Shown here: positions 1 to 9,766 of the stretch, piece after piece | Position numbering within the stretch: position 1 is the first letter of the stretch | Layout of the letters: each line of letters opens with the position of its first letter | Source: Fodinibius sp052060035 | GTDB taxonomy: Bacteria; Bacteroidota; Rhodothermia; Balneolales; Balneolaceae | DNA length: 64,000 nt | Direction of reading: 5' to 3' | NCBI RefSeq assembly: GCF_052060035.1 | Contig: NZ_JBPOEA010000001.1 | Coordinates: forward strand, 248,001-312,000 | Notes under the pieces: generated by a model | Databases searched by the model: none | Told to the model about the DNA's origin: nothing | Seen by the model: the letters and a program-made list of their open reading frames with translations, nothing else | Position numbers and translations under genes: made by a program

Positions 1-1
1 C

Positions 2-2776
2 AATTCCGAAATAGCAATGACTCAGCCAATTTCTGCTGATTCTTTTAATGGTTCTCCACAAGATAAGAATGTGGTTGTGGATGGTGATATTCAAATAAAG
101 GATTTGGGATTGATTAAAAAATATCTCCCATCATTTCCCACGATTTATGCCGAGTCGGATGTTGCTTTTAATGTAAATACAGACGGTACGCGATTGCTTC
201 TGTCAGCAGAAATGACATCGGATACCTTGGCTTATAATGATTTCAATTTTGGCAATGCCAATACTCAATTTACTGCCAGCTTTAGGAGTGATCGAACGCT
301 GAGTGAATTTTCTTCGATAGACTGGGAAGCCAATATATCAAGACTGGAAACGGAGTCAGTTGATTTAGATTCAGTTGTTTTTGACCTGTCTATAAAGCAG
401 GATTCTGTTTCTTTAACCCAGCATATAGGTGCCATATCAAACGATGCGCAATTTGATATGGCAGTACAATCACAAATTTCTGATTCAGTGATTACTATAT
501 CGATACAAGAATTTTTTCTGGGAAATCAGTTATATGCGTGGGTTGACGAACGAACCCCGCAACTGCGGTACCATCGCAATGGAGAGGTAGATTTTGATGA
601 GTTTAGCTTTCGGAACCGGAATGAGTACTTCAGATTACAGGGCAAGCTAAGCCCCAACCGCAGTGATTCGTTGATTTATACGCTGCGTGATATAAACCTG
701 AAGCGGATATCGGATCTGGTTAAAGGAAAAATTGATTTTGCAGGAGTACTTAATGGCAGCTTAATTACCAAATCCCTTACGAGCCAGCCGACAATACAGG
801 GTAATCTTAACGTAAACCGGTTAAGGTTAAATAACCGTATGGTTGGGGATGTACATTTTAACAGTGAATATAATCAAGACTTACAACGGTTTGATACGCA
901 TGTTGATATTTTAACTGACAGCACGAAGTATCAGGATTATCTTGAATCAAATGATGGAATAGGGCAGGATATTCGGTTGGATGGATATTTTGTTACTCCC
1001 GACCCGTCGGTCCGACAAGATACCGTATACTACTTCGACGCCAATTTTGAGCAGGTAGATCTATGGTTTTTAGCGGTAATTGCTGATAATGTTTTTGCAG
1101 AGGTCGAGGGGCAAGCTTCGGGGTCGGGTTATATTACCGGCAACTTAGAGAATTATGATTTTGCTTCCCAATTTGAAACGAAGAACGTATTTGCACGTCC
1201 AGAATTTTTAAATACCAATTACTTTTTAAGCGGCCCGGTACAATTCAATAAGGGGGGAGGGGTGATCCTTGATTCGTTAAATGTGATGGATACCAAGGGA
1301 GGCACGGGAACAGTTTGGGGCACCGTAGATCTTAATGATTTTGATCCTATCACCTATCTTGATTTAGCGCTGGATATGAACCAGTTACAGTTTCTTAATA
1401 ATAAGATGAATCCGGATGTGCCATTTTATGGCAATGTATCAGGTTCGGGGCTTGTAAGGCTTTCGGGGTCAAACACTGATATGTTTCTGCGCACAGAAAA
1501 TCCTGTAGAGATAACCAGCGACTCTGAGGTTTCCATTCCACTACTCGAAGAGACAGAACTGCAGGAGAGTGGAAAGTTTATTCGCTTTGTAGATTCTTTT
1601 GATGAGGTGAATAAAAAGTCGGAAACGGCTATTCAGCGTACTGCCCAACAGTCTGAACGATCCGAAGAGGCGTTAGAACAGGCTCTTGAAGAGATGACAT
1701 TTAGCGAGCGTTTTGACCTGGATCTGCGATTTAATGCATCTGAAAACCTAAGAGTTAATCTTATCTTCGATCCCGTAACGGGAGAAGTGCTTACCGCGCA
1801 AGGAACCGGGCAACTTCGCATCACAATGCAAGACCAAGACGTACAGATGTTTGGTCAATACAATATCAATGCTGGAAACTATCAGTTTGTAACAGGAGAA
1901 ATTATTAGTCGTCGTCTGCAGTTGGAATCCGGCGGTACGATCGTTTGGGAAGGCCCTCCCGATAATGCCCGGTTGAATATCAGTGCGGTTTACAATGCGC
2001 GTCCCAATGTATCAACATTGCTGAATGGGGAGGGAGGGAATGACCCAAATCAGAATGGTAGCCAACAGGTACCGGTAGACCTTATTGTTGAAATAAACGG
2101 AACACTTAATAGTGTTGAAAATAATTACTATTTTAGACTCCCTTCTACGATGGAGCTTTCCTCAAATTCAACTTTGCAATATACACTTAACCAAATCAAC
2201 CGAGACGAACAGCAAAAACTGTTGCAGGCCACCAGTATTCTTTTTACGGGGCAGTTTATCCCCACCCAAGGTATGGGCAGCGGTACTGCAACGCTAAGTC
2301 AAAATCTAACTCGTGGATCTACGTATTTGAATCCACTGCTATCAAGCCAGGTAAGTTCGTTGTTATCTAATCAAATAAATACCTTACTTAATAGTGATGT
2401 AAGTCGTCTGGATATTGATTTCAACTTGAATGCTTATAACGAAGTGGACTTGGGTATTGCATTGCGCTTGTATAATGATCGGTTAATTTTACGGCGTGAG
2501 GGACAAATAACAGGTGGTGGCACGCAAAGTACGCCGGGTGATCGTATTGGTGATTTAAATGCTACATACCGCATCAGAAAAGGATTATCGTTGACAGCCT
2601 TTCATCGGCAAGATCAAGCTTTGAGTAATGTTCAGGGGCCTCAAGCCGGTGATGTAACACCGTATGTAGATGGATTGGGGATTGAATCGCAGGTACAGTT
2701 TAATACTTGGCGGGAATTGATAAATCGAATTAAAGGGATTTTTGGGATAAACAAAGATTCCGAAAACAGTGAATAG
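2..2776 (+). CDS. tamB: TamB-like translocation/assembly protein, C-terminal part (5' end outside the window)
   Basis: This is the 3' part of a large gene. The frame is open from base 2 with no stop before the first ATG (base 17), so the real start lies upstream of the window. The visible ~925 residues are beta-rich, as in TamB proteins, which span the periplasm and help insert outer-membrane proteins or carry lipids. The last third carries the conserved TamB C-terminal (DUF490) signatures: a GNYQF-type segment followed by GGTIVWEGPP and NISAVYNARP. Family members are usually well over 1,000 residues, which fits a truncated view. rnr follows 76 bases later and an Omp85-type barrel protein comes after that. 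Family assignment is confident; the exact role (protein or lipid handling) is inferred. Confidence 0.88.
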   Translation, partial: NSEIAMTQPISADSFNGSPQDKNVVVDGDIQIKDLGLIKKYLPSFPTIYAESDVAFNVNTDGTRLLLSAEMTSDTLAYNDFNFGNANTQFTASFRSDRTLSEFSSIDWEANISRLETESVDLDSVVFDLSIKQDSVSLTQHIGAISNDAQFDMAVQSQISDSVITISIQEFFLGNQLYAWVDERTPQLRYHRNGEVDFDEFSFRNRNEYFRLQGKLSPNRSDSLIYTLRDINLKRISDLVKGKIDFAGVLNGSLITKSLTSQPTIQGNLNVNRLRLNNRMVGDVHFNSEYNQDLQRFDTHVDILTDSTKYQDYLESNDGIGQDIRLDGYFVTPDPSVRQDTVYYFDANFEQVDLWFLAVIADNVFAEVEGQASGSGYITGNLENYDFASQFETKNVFARPEFLNTNYFLSGPVQFNKGGGVILDSLNVMDTKGGTGTVWGTVDLNDFDPITYLDLALDMNQLQFLNNKMNPDVPFYGNVSGSGLVRLSGSNTDMFLRTENPVEITSDSEVSIPLLEETELQESGKFIRFVDSFDEVNKKSETAIQRTAQQSERSEEALEQALEEMTFSERFDLDLRFNASENLRVNLIFDPVTGEVLTAQGTGQLRITMQDQDVQMFGQYNINAGNYQFVTGEIISRRLQLESGGTIVWEGPPDNARLNISAVYNARPNVSTLLNGEGGNDPNQNGSQQVPVDLIVEINGTLNSVENNYYFRLPSTMELSSNSTLQYTLNQINRDEQQKLLQATSILFTGQFIPTQGMGSGTATLSQNLTRGSTYLNPLLSSQVSSLLSNQINTLLNSDVSRLDIDFNLNAYNEVDLGIALRLYNDRLILRREGQITGGGTQSTPGDRIGDLNATYRIRKGLSLTAFHRQDQALSNVQGPQAGDVTPYVDGLGIESQVQFNTWRELINRIKGIFGINKDSENSE

Positions 2777-2852
2777 TAAATTTATGTTGCTGAAATAAAT
2801 GCAACGCGGAAAAGAAATAAGAAATTTTTAAAACGTTTTATATAAATAATTA

Positions 2853-5021
2853 ATGAAGAAAAGTAAGAAAGAGACATTTGAAGATATTATTCTCGATATT
2901 TTGCAGAATAATCCGGAGGCACATCTGCCATTCGAGGTTTTGCAGAATATTTTGAAGGTAGACAGCAAGAAAGATAATCAGCGTCTTAAAGACGCCATTA
3001 ACAGTTTATACGACCGCAACTTGATCGTAAAGCGAAAAGGCGGTGCTATACAACTCTCAGCCAACAACGGCAGTGACAACAACAAGAGGGATCGTAACAC
3101 CGTAGTTGGCAAAATGGATATCAGTCGGCGCGGTACTGGTTATCTGATTGCTGAAGGATTTGATGAAGATATTCGAGTGCACTCGAAAAATCTTGGCACC
3201 GCCCTGCAGGATGATACGGTAAAAGTAAAACTCTTGAGAAAAAAAGGTAACAAAAGTCGACAGGAAGGAAAGGTTGTTGATATTGTAGAACGCGGACGCA
3301 GTATATTTGTCGGCATTCTTAAAAAGCAGGGCAAACAAAACTACATTATTGAACCTGACGAAAAATCAGCTCATACCGATTTCTTTATGCTTCCAAATAA
3401 TATTGGTGATGCACACCCGGGTGAAAAGGTGGTTTTTGAACTGGTGGATTGGGTGCATCCCAAGTCGCTACCTGAAGCCAAAATAGTGGAAGTGCTTGGT
3501 AAAGAAGGGACCAATGACGCCAATGTACTTTCTATATTGGCGGAAAATCAGATCAAGGCAGGATTTCCTGAAGAAGTTGAAGAGTTTGCGGGTAATATTA
3601 ATCGAGAAATTACCGGGAAAGAAATTGACCGACGTCGCGATATGCGGGATGAGGTAGTACTTACCATTGATCCCGATACGGCCAAAGATTTTGATGACGG
3701 ACTAAGTATCAACGTACTTGATAACGGGAACTACTATCTGGGCGTACATATTGCTGATGTAACCCATTATATGCCGCGAAATACAGTACTTGACGATGAG
3801 GCTGAACATCGTGCTACCAGTGTGTATTTGGTAGATCGCGTTATCCCCATGCTGCCCGAGGTTTTGAGCAACGATGTATGTAGCTTGAATCCGCGTGAGG
3901 ACAAGCTTGCTTTCAGCTGTTTTATGGAGATTGCCCCAAACGGTAAATTGGTAGATTATTCTATTGAGGAAACCGTTATCCATTCCAATAAGCGATTTAC
4001 GTACGAGCAGGCACAAGAAATTATTGATGGCAAGGAAAGCGAGTATTCCAAGCAGATTCAAACGGCCGCCAAATTAGCACATGTGCTGTTGGATAAACGT
4101 TTTCGTGAGGGGAGTATTAACTTTGAGACACCCGAACCAAAATTTGTGCTGGATGAAAATGGTAAGCCCATTGATGTAAAACTGAAAGAACGGTTATTTG
4201 CCCATAAGCTGATTGAAGAATGTATGTTGATGGCGAACCGGACGGTTGCCAAATATATCGAAGATATACGCAAGCAGTCCAACAAGGAGAAATCCAAAGA
4301 CCTTTATCCATTTTTATACCGTATTCACGACCAGCCCGATCTTGATAAACTCAAGAATATTGAGGAAAATGTGAAGCCCATTGGGATCAATTTTCATATT
4401 GACAGCCCGACGGTAAGCTCTAAGGCGATAAATGTGTTATTAGAACAGATAGAAGATACATCGCTGGAGCTCACAATTAATGATTTAATGCTTCGGGCAA
4501 TGTCGAAAGCGGAATATAGTCCTAACAATATTGGTCACTTTGGATTAGGCTTTAAGAATTATGCACACTTTACCAGCCCCATCCGGCGTTATCCTGATGT
4601 GCTGGTACATCGCTTATTGAAAAGCTATCTTACTGGAAAGCCCAGTTATTCTCATAATGAACTTAAACAGCTGGGATCGCATTGTAGTGAAAGAGAGCGG
4701 GCTGCAATTGAGGCCGAACGAGATTCGGTTAAATTGAAACAGGTAGAATATCTGAGTGAGCGCGTAGGAGAAGATTTTGACGGTGTTATTAGCGGCGTCA
4801 TGGACGGTGGTATTTTTGTTGATTTAAAAGATATCCACTGCGAAGGTATGGTTCGTGTTAGTGATCTCGATGATGATTATTACGAATATGATGAAAAACA
4901 GCATTGCCTGATTGGTAGAAATCACGGAAAAAAATATCAATTAGGGAAAGAAGTTCGAGTTAAAGTCGTTAGAACAGATGTAAAGGCGCGACAAATAGAT
5001 TTAAAATTGGCAGATAGTTGA
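2853..5021 (+). CDS. rnr: Ribonuclease R
   Basis: 3'-to-5' exoribonuclease that degrades structured RNA. At 722 residues it has the usual layout: an N-terminal winged-helix region (~1-70), cold-shock-type OB folds (~75-220), the RNB catalytic domain (~258-590) and a C-terminal S1 domain (~635-715). The catalytic acidic cluster is visible as DPDTAKDFDDGLS, with D273, D279, D281 and D282 as the metal-binding aspartates. The C-terminal S1 segment starts FDGVISGVMDGGIFV. The ATG start gives the complete N-terminal domain. It lies between the tamB-like gene and an outer-membrane protein gene and may be co-transcribed with them; no terminator is visible on either side. Confidence 0.95.
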   Translation: MKKSKKETFEDIILDILQNNPEAHLPFEVLQNILKVDSKKDNQRLKDAINSLYDRNLIVKRKGGAIQLSANNGSDNNKRDRNTVVGKMDISRRGTGYLIAEGFDEDIRVHSKNLGTALQDDTVKVKLLRKKGNKSRQEGKVVDIVERGRSIFVGILKKQGKQNYIIEPDEKSAHTDFFMLPNNIGDAHPGEKVVFELVDWVHPKSLPEAKIVEVLGKEGTNDANVLSILAENQIKAGFPEEVEEFAGNINREITGKEIDRRRDMRDEVVLTIDPDTAKDFDDGLSINVLDNGNYYLGVHIADVTHYMPRNTVLDDEAEHRATSVYLVDRVIPMLPEVLSNDVCSLNPREDKLAFSCFMEIAPNGKLVDYSIEETVIHSNKRFTYEQAQEIIDGKESEYSKQIQTAAKLAHVLLDKRFREGSINFETPEPKFVLDENGKPIDVKLKERLFAHKLIEECMLMANRTVAKYIEDIRKQSNKEKSKDLYPFLYRIHDQPDLDKLKNIEENVKPIGINFHIDSPTVSSKAINVLLEQIEDTSLELTINDLMLRAMSKAEYSPNNIGHFGLGFKNYAHFTSPIRRYPDVLVHRLLKSYLTGKPSYSHNELKQLGSHCSERERAAIEAERDSVKLKQVEYLSERVGEDFDGVISGVMDGGIFVDLKDIHCEGMVRVSDLDDDYYEYDEKQHCLIGRNHGKKYQLGKEVRVKVVRTDVKARQIDLKLADS

Positions 5022-5046
5022 AATTAATTTTAATGCGTATCCACTT

Positions 5047-8000
5047 ATGAAATTATCTCAATTTCTTCGGCGATTTCTGGTAGCTCTTTTTCTTACCGCT
5101 TTTGTTGGTGGGATGATACAAGAAGCGCAAGCTCAGTATTTTTCATTTGGGAAGAACAGGGTACAGTATAAGAACTTCAATTGGCGGTATGTGCAGTCGG
5201 AGCACTTCGACGTATATTACTATCAGACAAAGAATTATGATTTGGCCAATTTTACAGTTTATTCGATGGAATCAGCTTATAGACAGCTGAGCGAGGATTT
5301 TGATCATGAAATTGCTGATCGTATACAGGTAATTATTTATGACTCTCACAATGATTTTTCCCAGACTAATGTAGTACCCCTGCCGGTTAATTCTGAGGGT
5401 ATTGGTGGGGTAACGGATGCGTATAAAAACCGCATAACTATGCCTTTTGATGGGAACTTTGCCAAATTTAGAAGTACACTACATCATGAACTTGTCCATG
5501 CTGTTATGAACGACATGTTTTATGGCGGCAATGTGCAATCACGTTTGAGTGGTAATGCCCTGCAAATTCCGTTGTGGTACAGTGAGGGGATGTCTGAGTA
5601 TACTTCTCTCGGATGGGATACCAATACCGATATGTGGATCCGTGATGCAACAATCAATAATTATCTTCCCCCGATTCGCCGGCTTGGTGGATATTTTGCC
5701 TATCGAGGGGGACAATCGGTTTGGAATTATATTGCTGAGGAATATGGTCGCCCAAAAATCACCGAAATTATGCAGTCGTTGCATAATCAACGAAATCTGG
5801 AAGTGACCATAAACAGAACGCTTGGCTTAAGTCTGGAGGAACTGTCGAAACGTTGGCAAGATTTTTATCGAAAACGATATTTGCCGGAGGTTGCTAACCG
5901 AGAGGATATTACATCATTTGCCGATCTGTTGACAGAACGTGATAAAGCCGGAACCTACAATACAAGTCCTGCTGTGTCACCACAAGGTGATAAAATAGCG
6001 ATGATTACTAACAAGCGGGGCTATTTTGATGTTGTGGTGATCAGTGCTATAACAGGTGAAAAAATTAAGACTCTTATTAAAGGGGAGGATAATGTAAACT
6101 TTGAAGAACTCAATATTCTTAATCCCAATTTGACATGGTCGCCAGATGGACAGAAAATTGCTCTTTCCAGTAAGTCTAAAGGCTCTGATAACTTGGCTAT
6201 TGTTGATTATGAGACCGGAAAAGTGAAGATGGTTCAGTTTCCTAAACTTGATGCTATCGGTTCAGTTGACTGGGCACCGGATGGGAATAAAATTGCCTTT
6301 GACGGAAATATTGGCCCTAATCAGGATATATACGTATACAACCTGCAAACGCAGGAGTTTAATAATGTCACTAATGATGTATTTTCAGATTATGAGCCTG
6401 CTTGGAGTGCTGATTCCAATACGCTTTATTTTGTTTCGCACCGCGGCAATGAGGTTCGTTTGAATAACGTGCAGAATACCTCGCGCTTGTTAATGGATGA
6501 AGATCTTTACACTTCCGATATCTATTCTGTTAAAATTGGTTCTTCAATGGCACAGCGACTTACGAAGACTCCCAATTGGAATGAAAAGCAACCTGCAACA
6601 AGCAGAGATGGTAAACTCTTTTATATTTCCGATGAAAATGGGATTCCCAATATCTACTTGATGAATCTTCAAGATCGCACCTCCTCACCGGTTACAGACT
6701 TACAGACCGGTGTTATGCAGATGTCGATTAGTGCTGATGCCAGCAGATTGGCCGTGAACTCAATTAATGATGGCTACCTGGATATATTTATGATTCAGTC
6801 GCCGTTAACTCGTGTTAAAGATCGTCCGCTTGAACCCAACCAGTGGGCTAAGAGAAGAGCACAAGAATCCGAAGCTGAACGGGTACCGGCTACCAAGTAC
6901 GTACGCGAAATGTTGACAGCGCAACCGATAGATTCAACCAGCTTGACCGATGCTGTTTCCTCTCAAATAGATCCAACGCCCAAAAAGGCGTATGTAGATA
7001 CTAATGCTACCCAGCCAGACACAACAACTAACCGGCAAGATACCACCCAGCAACAAGAGGAATCCGACAGCTTTGATTTTAGAAATTATGTGTTTGATTC
7101 TTCGGTAGAAGAAGACACGGCTTTCGTGGAAGAATATATGGATGAGGCAAAGTTTAACCTGGAAGGTAATCAAACTGATGATGGGCGATATATCCCACGG
7201 GAGTACCGATTACGTTTTAGTACCGATATTATTTATGCGGGGGGTAACTTTTCTACCGCTTACGGTACCTATGGCATAACACAGATCCAGTTTAGTGACT
7301 TACTGGGAAATCACCAGATAGCATTTGGTACGAATCTAAACCTGGATTTGCGGAATAGCACCTACTTTCTTCAGTATGCCTATTTAGAAAACAGGGCTGA
7401 CTGGCAGTTTACGTTCTTTCACAACGCCAGTAATTTTCAGGATTTTTCTGGCCAGCTTTATCGATTTCGATCTTATGGCGGAGGTATAAATATGCGATAT
7501 CCGTTCGATAAATTTCGACGTATTGATGTTGGTCTCTCAGCAGTGGGAATAGCGCAAGATTACAGTATTGCTTATGCGGATACCAGTCAAAATGAGACTA
7601 CAGCCTTTGCTTATCCACAAATTATTTATACCAGTGATAAAACACTGCCCGGATATATTACTCCTGCCGGAGGTTCGCGCTATTCACTTAGTCTTACAGG
7701 GAGCCCGCCCATCACCAATGAAACGCTACAATTTGCCTCTGTATTAGGTGACTATCGCAAGTACTTTAATTTAGGTTCTCGATACTCATTAGCGTTTCGC
7801 GGATCCGGTGCTGCTTCGTTTGGACGCGATTCGCAGACCTTTTTCATGGGGGGTATGCTTGGATGGATAAATTCCAAATACTCGGGACGCAGTATCCCCA
7901 CAGATAGACTGGGAGATACCTTTTTTACCTTACCGGCACTGCCGTTACGAGGACATCCATATAATTCTATTTATGGAGATAAATTTACCTTGCTTAATGC

Positions 8001-8412
8001 AGAATTTCGATTTCCGCTCTTTGCGGCCATTCTTCCGGGTCCCATTCCTATTCTGCCTCTCTATAACTTAACTGGTGTTGCCTTTTGGGATGCTGGCATG
8101 GCTTGGGGACAGGATATCGTCTTTGAGTATTATCGGCAAAACGTCAACCAGCAATATATACGTGAGAGTGTAGTGCTCAACGAGTCAGATCTTAATTTTA
8201 AAGTTAGTAAAAAATCTCAGCGTCAAGTTAATACCGGTAACGGTACATTTAATGTACCGGTGAATGACGGTGATATTTTGATGGGTGCGGGTTTTGGATT
8301 GCGTACTATTCTATTTGGATTCCCGCTCCGTTACGATGTGGGTTGGCCGTATTATCGTGATGGCTTTGATAGTGACCCAATTCACTACATTACTATTGGT
8401 GTAGACTTCTAA
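5047..8412 (+). CDS. Outer-membrane fusion: peptidase-MA-like domain, TolB/PD40 propeller and Omp85-type barrel
   Basis: A 1,121-residue exported protein with a clear signal peptide (cleavage near AQAQ, residue ~30). Three parts can be seen. Residues ~45-290 resemble the peptidase MA gluzincins, with an HELVH zinc motif (H147, E148, H151) and a downstream WYSEGMSEY segment that would supply the third ligand. Residues ~300-620 hold repeated SPDGQKIAL/APDGNKIAF blades typical of PD40/TolB propellers. After a low-complexity Thr/Gln-rich linker, residues ~720-1121 are beta-barrel-like, with an LRGH motif in the place of the Omp85 (V/L)RG(F/Y) motif and a terminal phenylalanine. This suggests an outer-membrane barrel carrying a periplasmic protease and propeller. 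The architecture recurs in FCB genomes; its substrate is unknown. Confidence 0.82.
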   Translation: MKLSQFLRRFLVALFLTAFVGGMIQEAQAQYFSFGKNRVQYKNFNWRYVQSEHFDVYYYQTKNYDLANFTVYSMESAYRQLSEDFDHEIADRIQVIIYDSHNDFSQTNVVPLPVNSEGIGGVTDAYKNRITMPFDGNFAKFRSTLHHELVHAVMNDMFYGGNVQSRLSGNALQIPLWYSEGMSEYTSLGWDTNTDMWIRDATINNYLPPIRRLGGYFAYRGGQSVWNYIAEEYGRPKITEIMQSLHNQRNLEVTINRTLGLSLEELSKRWQDFYRKRYLPEVANREDITSFADLLTERDKAGTYNTSPAVSPQGDKIAMITNKRGYFDVVVISAITGEKIKTLIKGEDNVNFEELNILNPNLTWSPDGQKIALSSKSKGSDNLAIVDYETGKVKMVQFPKLDAIGSVDWAPDGNKIAFDGNIGPNQDIYVYNLQTQEFNNVTNDVFSDYEPAWSADSNTLYFVSHRGNEVRLNNVQNTSRLLMDEDLYTSDIYSVKIGSSMAQRLTKTPNWNEKQPATSRDGKLFYISDENGIPNIYLMNLQDRTSSPVTDLQTGVMQMSISADASRLAVNSINDGYLDIFMIQSPLTRVKDRPLEPNQWAKRRAQESEAERVPATKYVREMLTAQPIDSTSLTDAVSSQIDPTPKKAYVDTNATQPDTTTNRQDTTQQQEESDSFDFRNYVFDSSVEEDTAFVEEYMDEAKFNLEGNQTDDGRYIPREYRLRFSTDIIYAGGNFSTAYGTYGITQIQFSDLLGNHQIAFGTNLNLDLRNSTYFLQYAYLENRADWQFTFFHNASNFQDFSGQLYRFRSYGGGINMRYPFDKFRRIDVGLSAVGIAQDYSIAYADTSQNETTAFAYPQIIYTSDKTLPGYITPAGGSRYSLSLTGSPPITNETLQFASVLGDYRKYFNLGSRYSLAFRGSGAASFGRDSQTFFMGGMLGWINSKYSGRSIPTDRLGDTFFTLPALPLRGHPYNSIYGDKFTLLNAEFRFPLFAAILPGPIPILPLYNLTGVAFWDAGMAWGQDIVFEYYRQNVNQQYIRESVVLNESDLNFKVSKKSQRQVNTGNGTFNVPVNDGDILMGAGFGLRTILFGFPLRYDVGWPYYRDGFDSDPIHYITIGVDF

Positions 8413-8430
8413 TCAACCTTATCAGGTTGA
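8413..8430. terminator. Short perfect hairpin between convergent genes
   Basis: A 7-base perfect inverted repeat (TCAACCT / AGGTTGA) with a 4-base loop begins right after the stop codon of the barrel fusion gene, where it meets the oppositely directed plug gene. There is no T-run on either side, so it may be a weak bidirectional terminator or an RNA 3'-end stabiliser. Confidence 0.45.
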
Positions 8431-8458
8431 GGGGCTGAATTCTTTGTGAGTCGCAACT

Positions 8459-9766
8459 CTATCGTTTTAAAACTCGATCTACTTTGAGCAGACGATCAAA
8501 GTTTTTGTCGGGATCTTTAAAATAAATAAAGGTTAAATACTCTTGCTGGGCCGATAAAAATCCTTGGTCAAGGCTCAGATCGTCCAGTTGATTATCTTGT
8601 ACAATGATATATTTGTAAGCGTAGGTTCCCTGCTTGATGAGTGCTTGCCCTGTCCACATTTGTTCATCGGGATCAAAGCTCATTTTGTTGAGGTCACTAA
8701 TCATCCAATTATTGAAATGACCCACGATGTAGATATCTGCTGAAGAAGAGATTCTTTCATCTGTTTGCAGCCTAAAGGCTACTTGTGCATAGTTGCTATT
8801 GCGTTCATCACCGCGATTGCCTTCCGTGGCAGCTGCTTGGGTTTGATTTGGATTCGTATCAAGGTTTTGTACATCCCGGCGCAAAATAATTCTGGGTGGT
8901 GTAATACCCGGCTGATAATCCAGAATTTGTTGACCATCAACCTCAAAATTTTGAAGATCAAGACGTTTAAACTCGTAGTTGCCTATAAAAGCATTATCAT
9001 GATCAATGTATCCCCGCAGTTGGCCCGGGGTAATGGTATCCAGAAACTCAACCTGTTTCGTTCGTCCCCAAAACCTATTTTGTACGAATGACATTGCCAG
9101 ATCAAATTGGGGATATTCTACAAAATCAGGATAGTCATAGGTGCTAAAAAGCTGCTCGAGGGGCCGGCCATCATTGCGCTGGGCAAAAAGCCGCTCCGCC
9201 TTCGTTTGAACCCGTCCTTCATCTTCGGTGATAAAAAACGGCATTGAAAACAAAAGACTGCTATCATCGGTAGAGTATACCTTAATAAGATAATTTCCGC
9301 TTACTGCAGGTTGCAGTTCGTTATTGGGAAAAGAAAATTCTAAATGCTGATATGATGGACGCTGCCCAAAGCTTATGTTGGAAGATTGGATGGTAGTCTC
9401 TGAAAAGCTGTTTAGGTATGTATTGGGTCCAATTCTGCTCTTGTTCCAACTTTGATCAAAGTGTTCAATCGTCACACGGAATTGCCGGTTTTGTGTCCCC
9501 AGATAATCAAAAGAGAGCTGAAGGGATTGGCCCGAATGGAGTGTTATTATGGGCGCTTCTTGGGGTTGTCCTGTAGGGTATAGTTGAATACTCTGGATAT
9601 CATTCGGCGGGGCTTTTTGTGATGTGAGCGCAAGGCTTCCATCCAAAGGTTTTTTTGAAGAAAACTGTTGCTGTTGTGAGGGGCCTGAGGCTGCACATCC
9701 CACGGTAATGACTGCCAGCAAAACATTGAAAATAAGTCTACTGTAAAAATGTACCTTTAAATACAA
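8459..9766 (-). CDS. DUF5103 / type IX secretion plug-type lipoprotein
   Basis: A 435-residue predicted lipoprotein: hydrophobic leader then Cys24 (ITVGC). Residues ~55-180 match the first domain of the T9SS plug (formerly DUF5103) family: SIQLYPTG, LSFDYLG and a segment ending PFFITED. The C-terminal ~120 residues look like an early-set/CBM48-like beta-sandwich (IVGHFNNW). In Flavobacterium the plug protein blocks the periplasmic side of the SprA pore; here sprA is 14 kb away. The proposed start is a TTG lying 29 bases inside the end of dapF; no ATG upstream of the signal peptide is available in frame. It is the last gene of the ccmB-holB-dapF run, so translation may be coupled to dapF. Family assignment is good; the role as SprA plug is inferred. 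Confidence 0.78.
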   Translation of the reverse strand: MYLKVHFYSRLIFNVLLAVITVGCAASGPSQQQQFSSKKPLDGSLALTSQKAPPNDIQSIQLYPTGQPQEAPIITLHSGQSLQLSFDYLGTQNRQFRVTIEHFDQSWNKSRIGPNTYLNSFSETTIQSSNISFGQRPSYQHLEFSFPNNELQPAVSGNYLIKVYSTDDSSLLFSMPFFITEDEGRVQTKAERLFAQRNDGRPLEQLFSTYDYPDFVEYPQFDLAMSFVQNRFWGRTKQVEFLDTITPGQLRGYIDHDNAFIGNYEFKRLDLQNFEVDGQQILDYQPGITPPRIILRRDVQNLDTNPNQTQAAATEGNRGDERNSNYAQVAFRLQTDERISSSADIYIVGHFNNWMISDLNKMSFDPDEQMWTGQALIKQGTYAYKYIIVQDNQLDDLSLDQGFLSAQQEYLTFIYFKDPDKNFDRLLKVDRVLKR

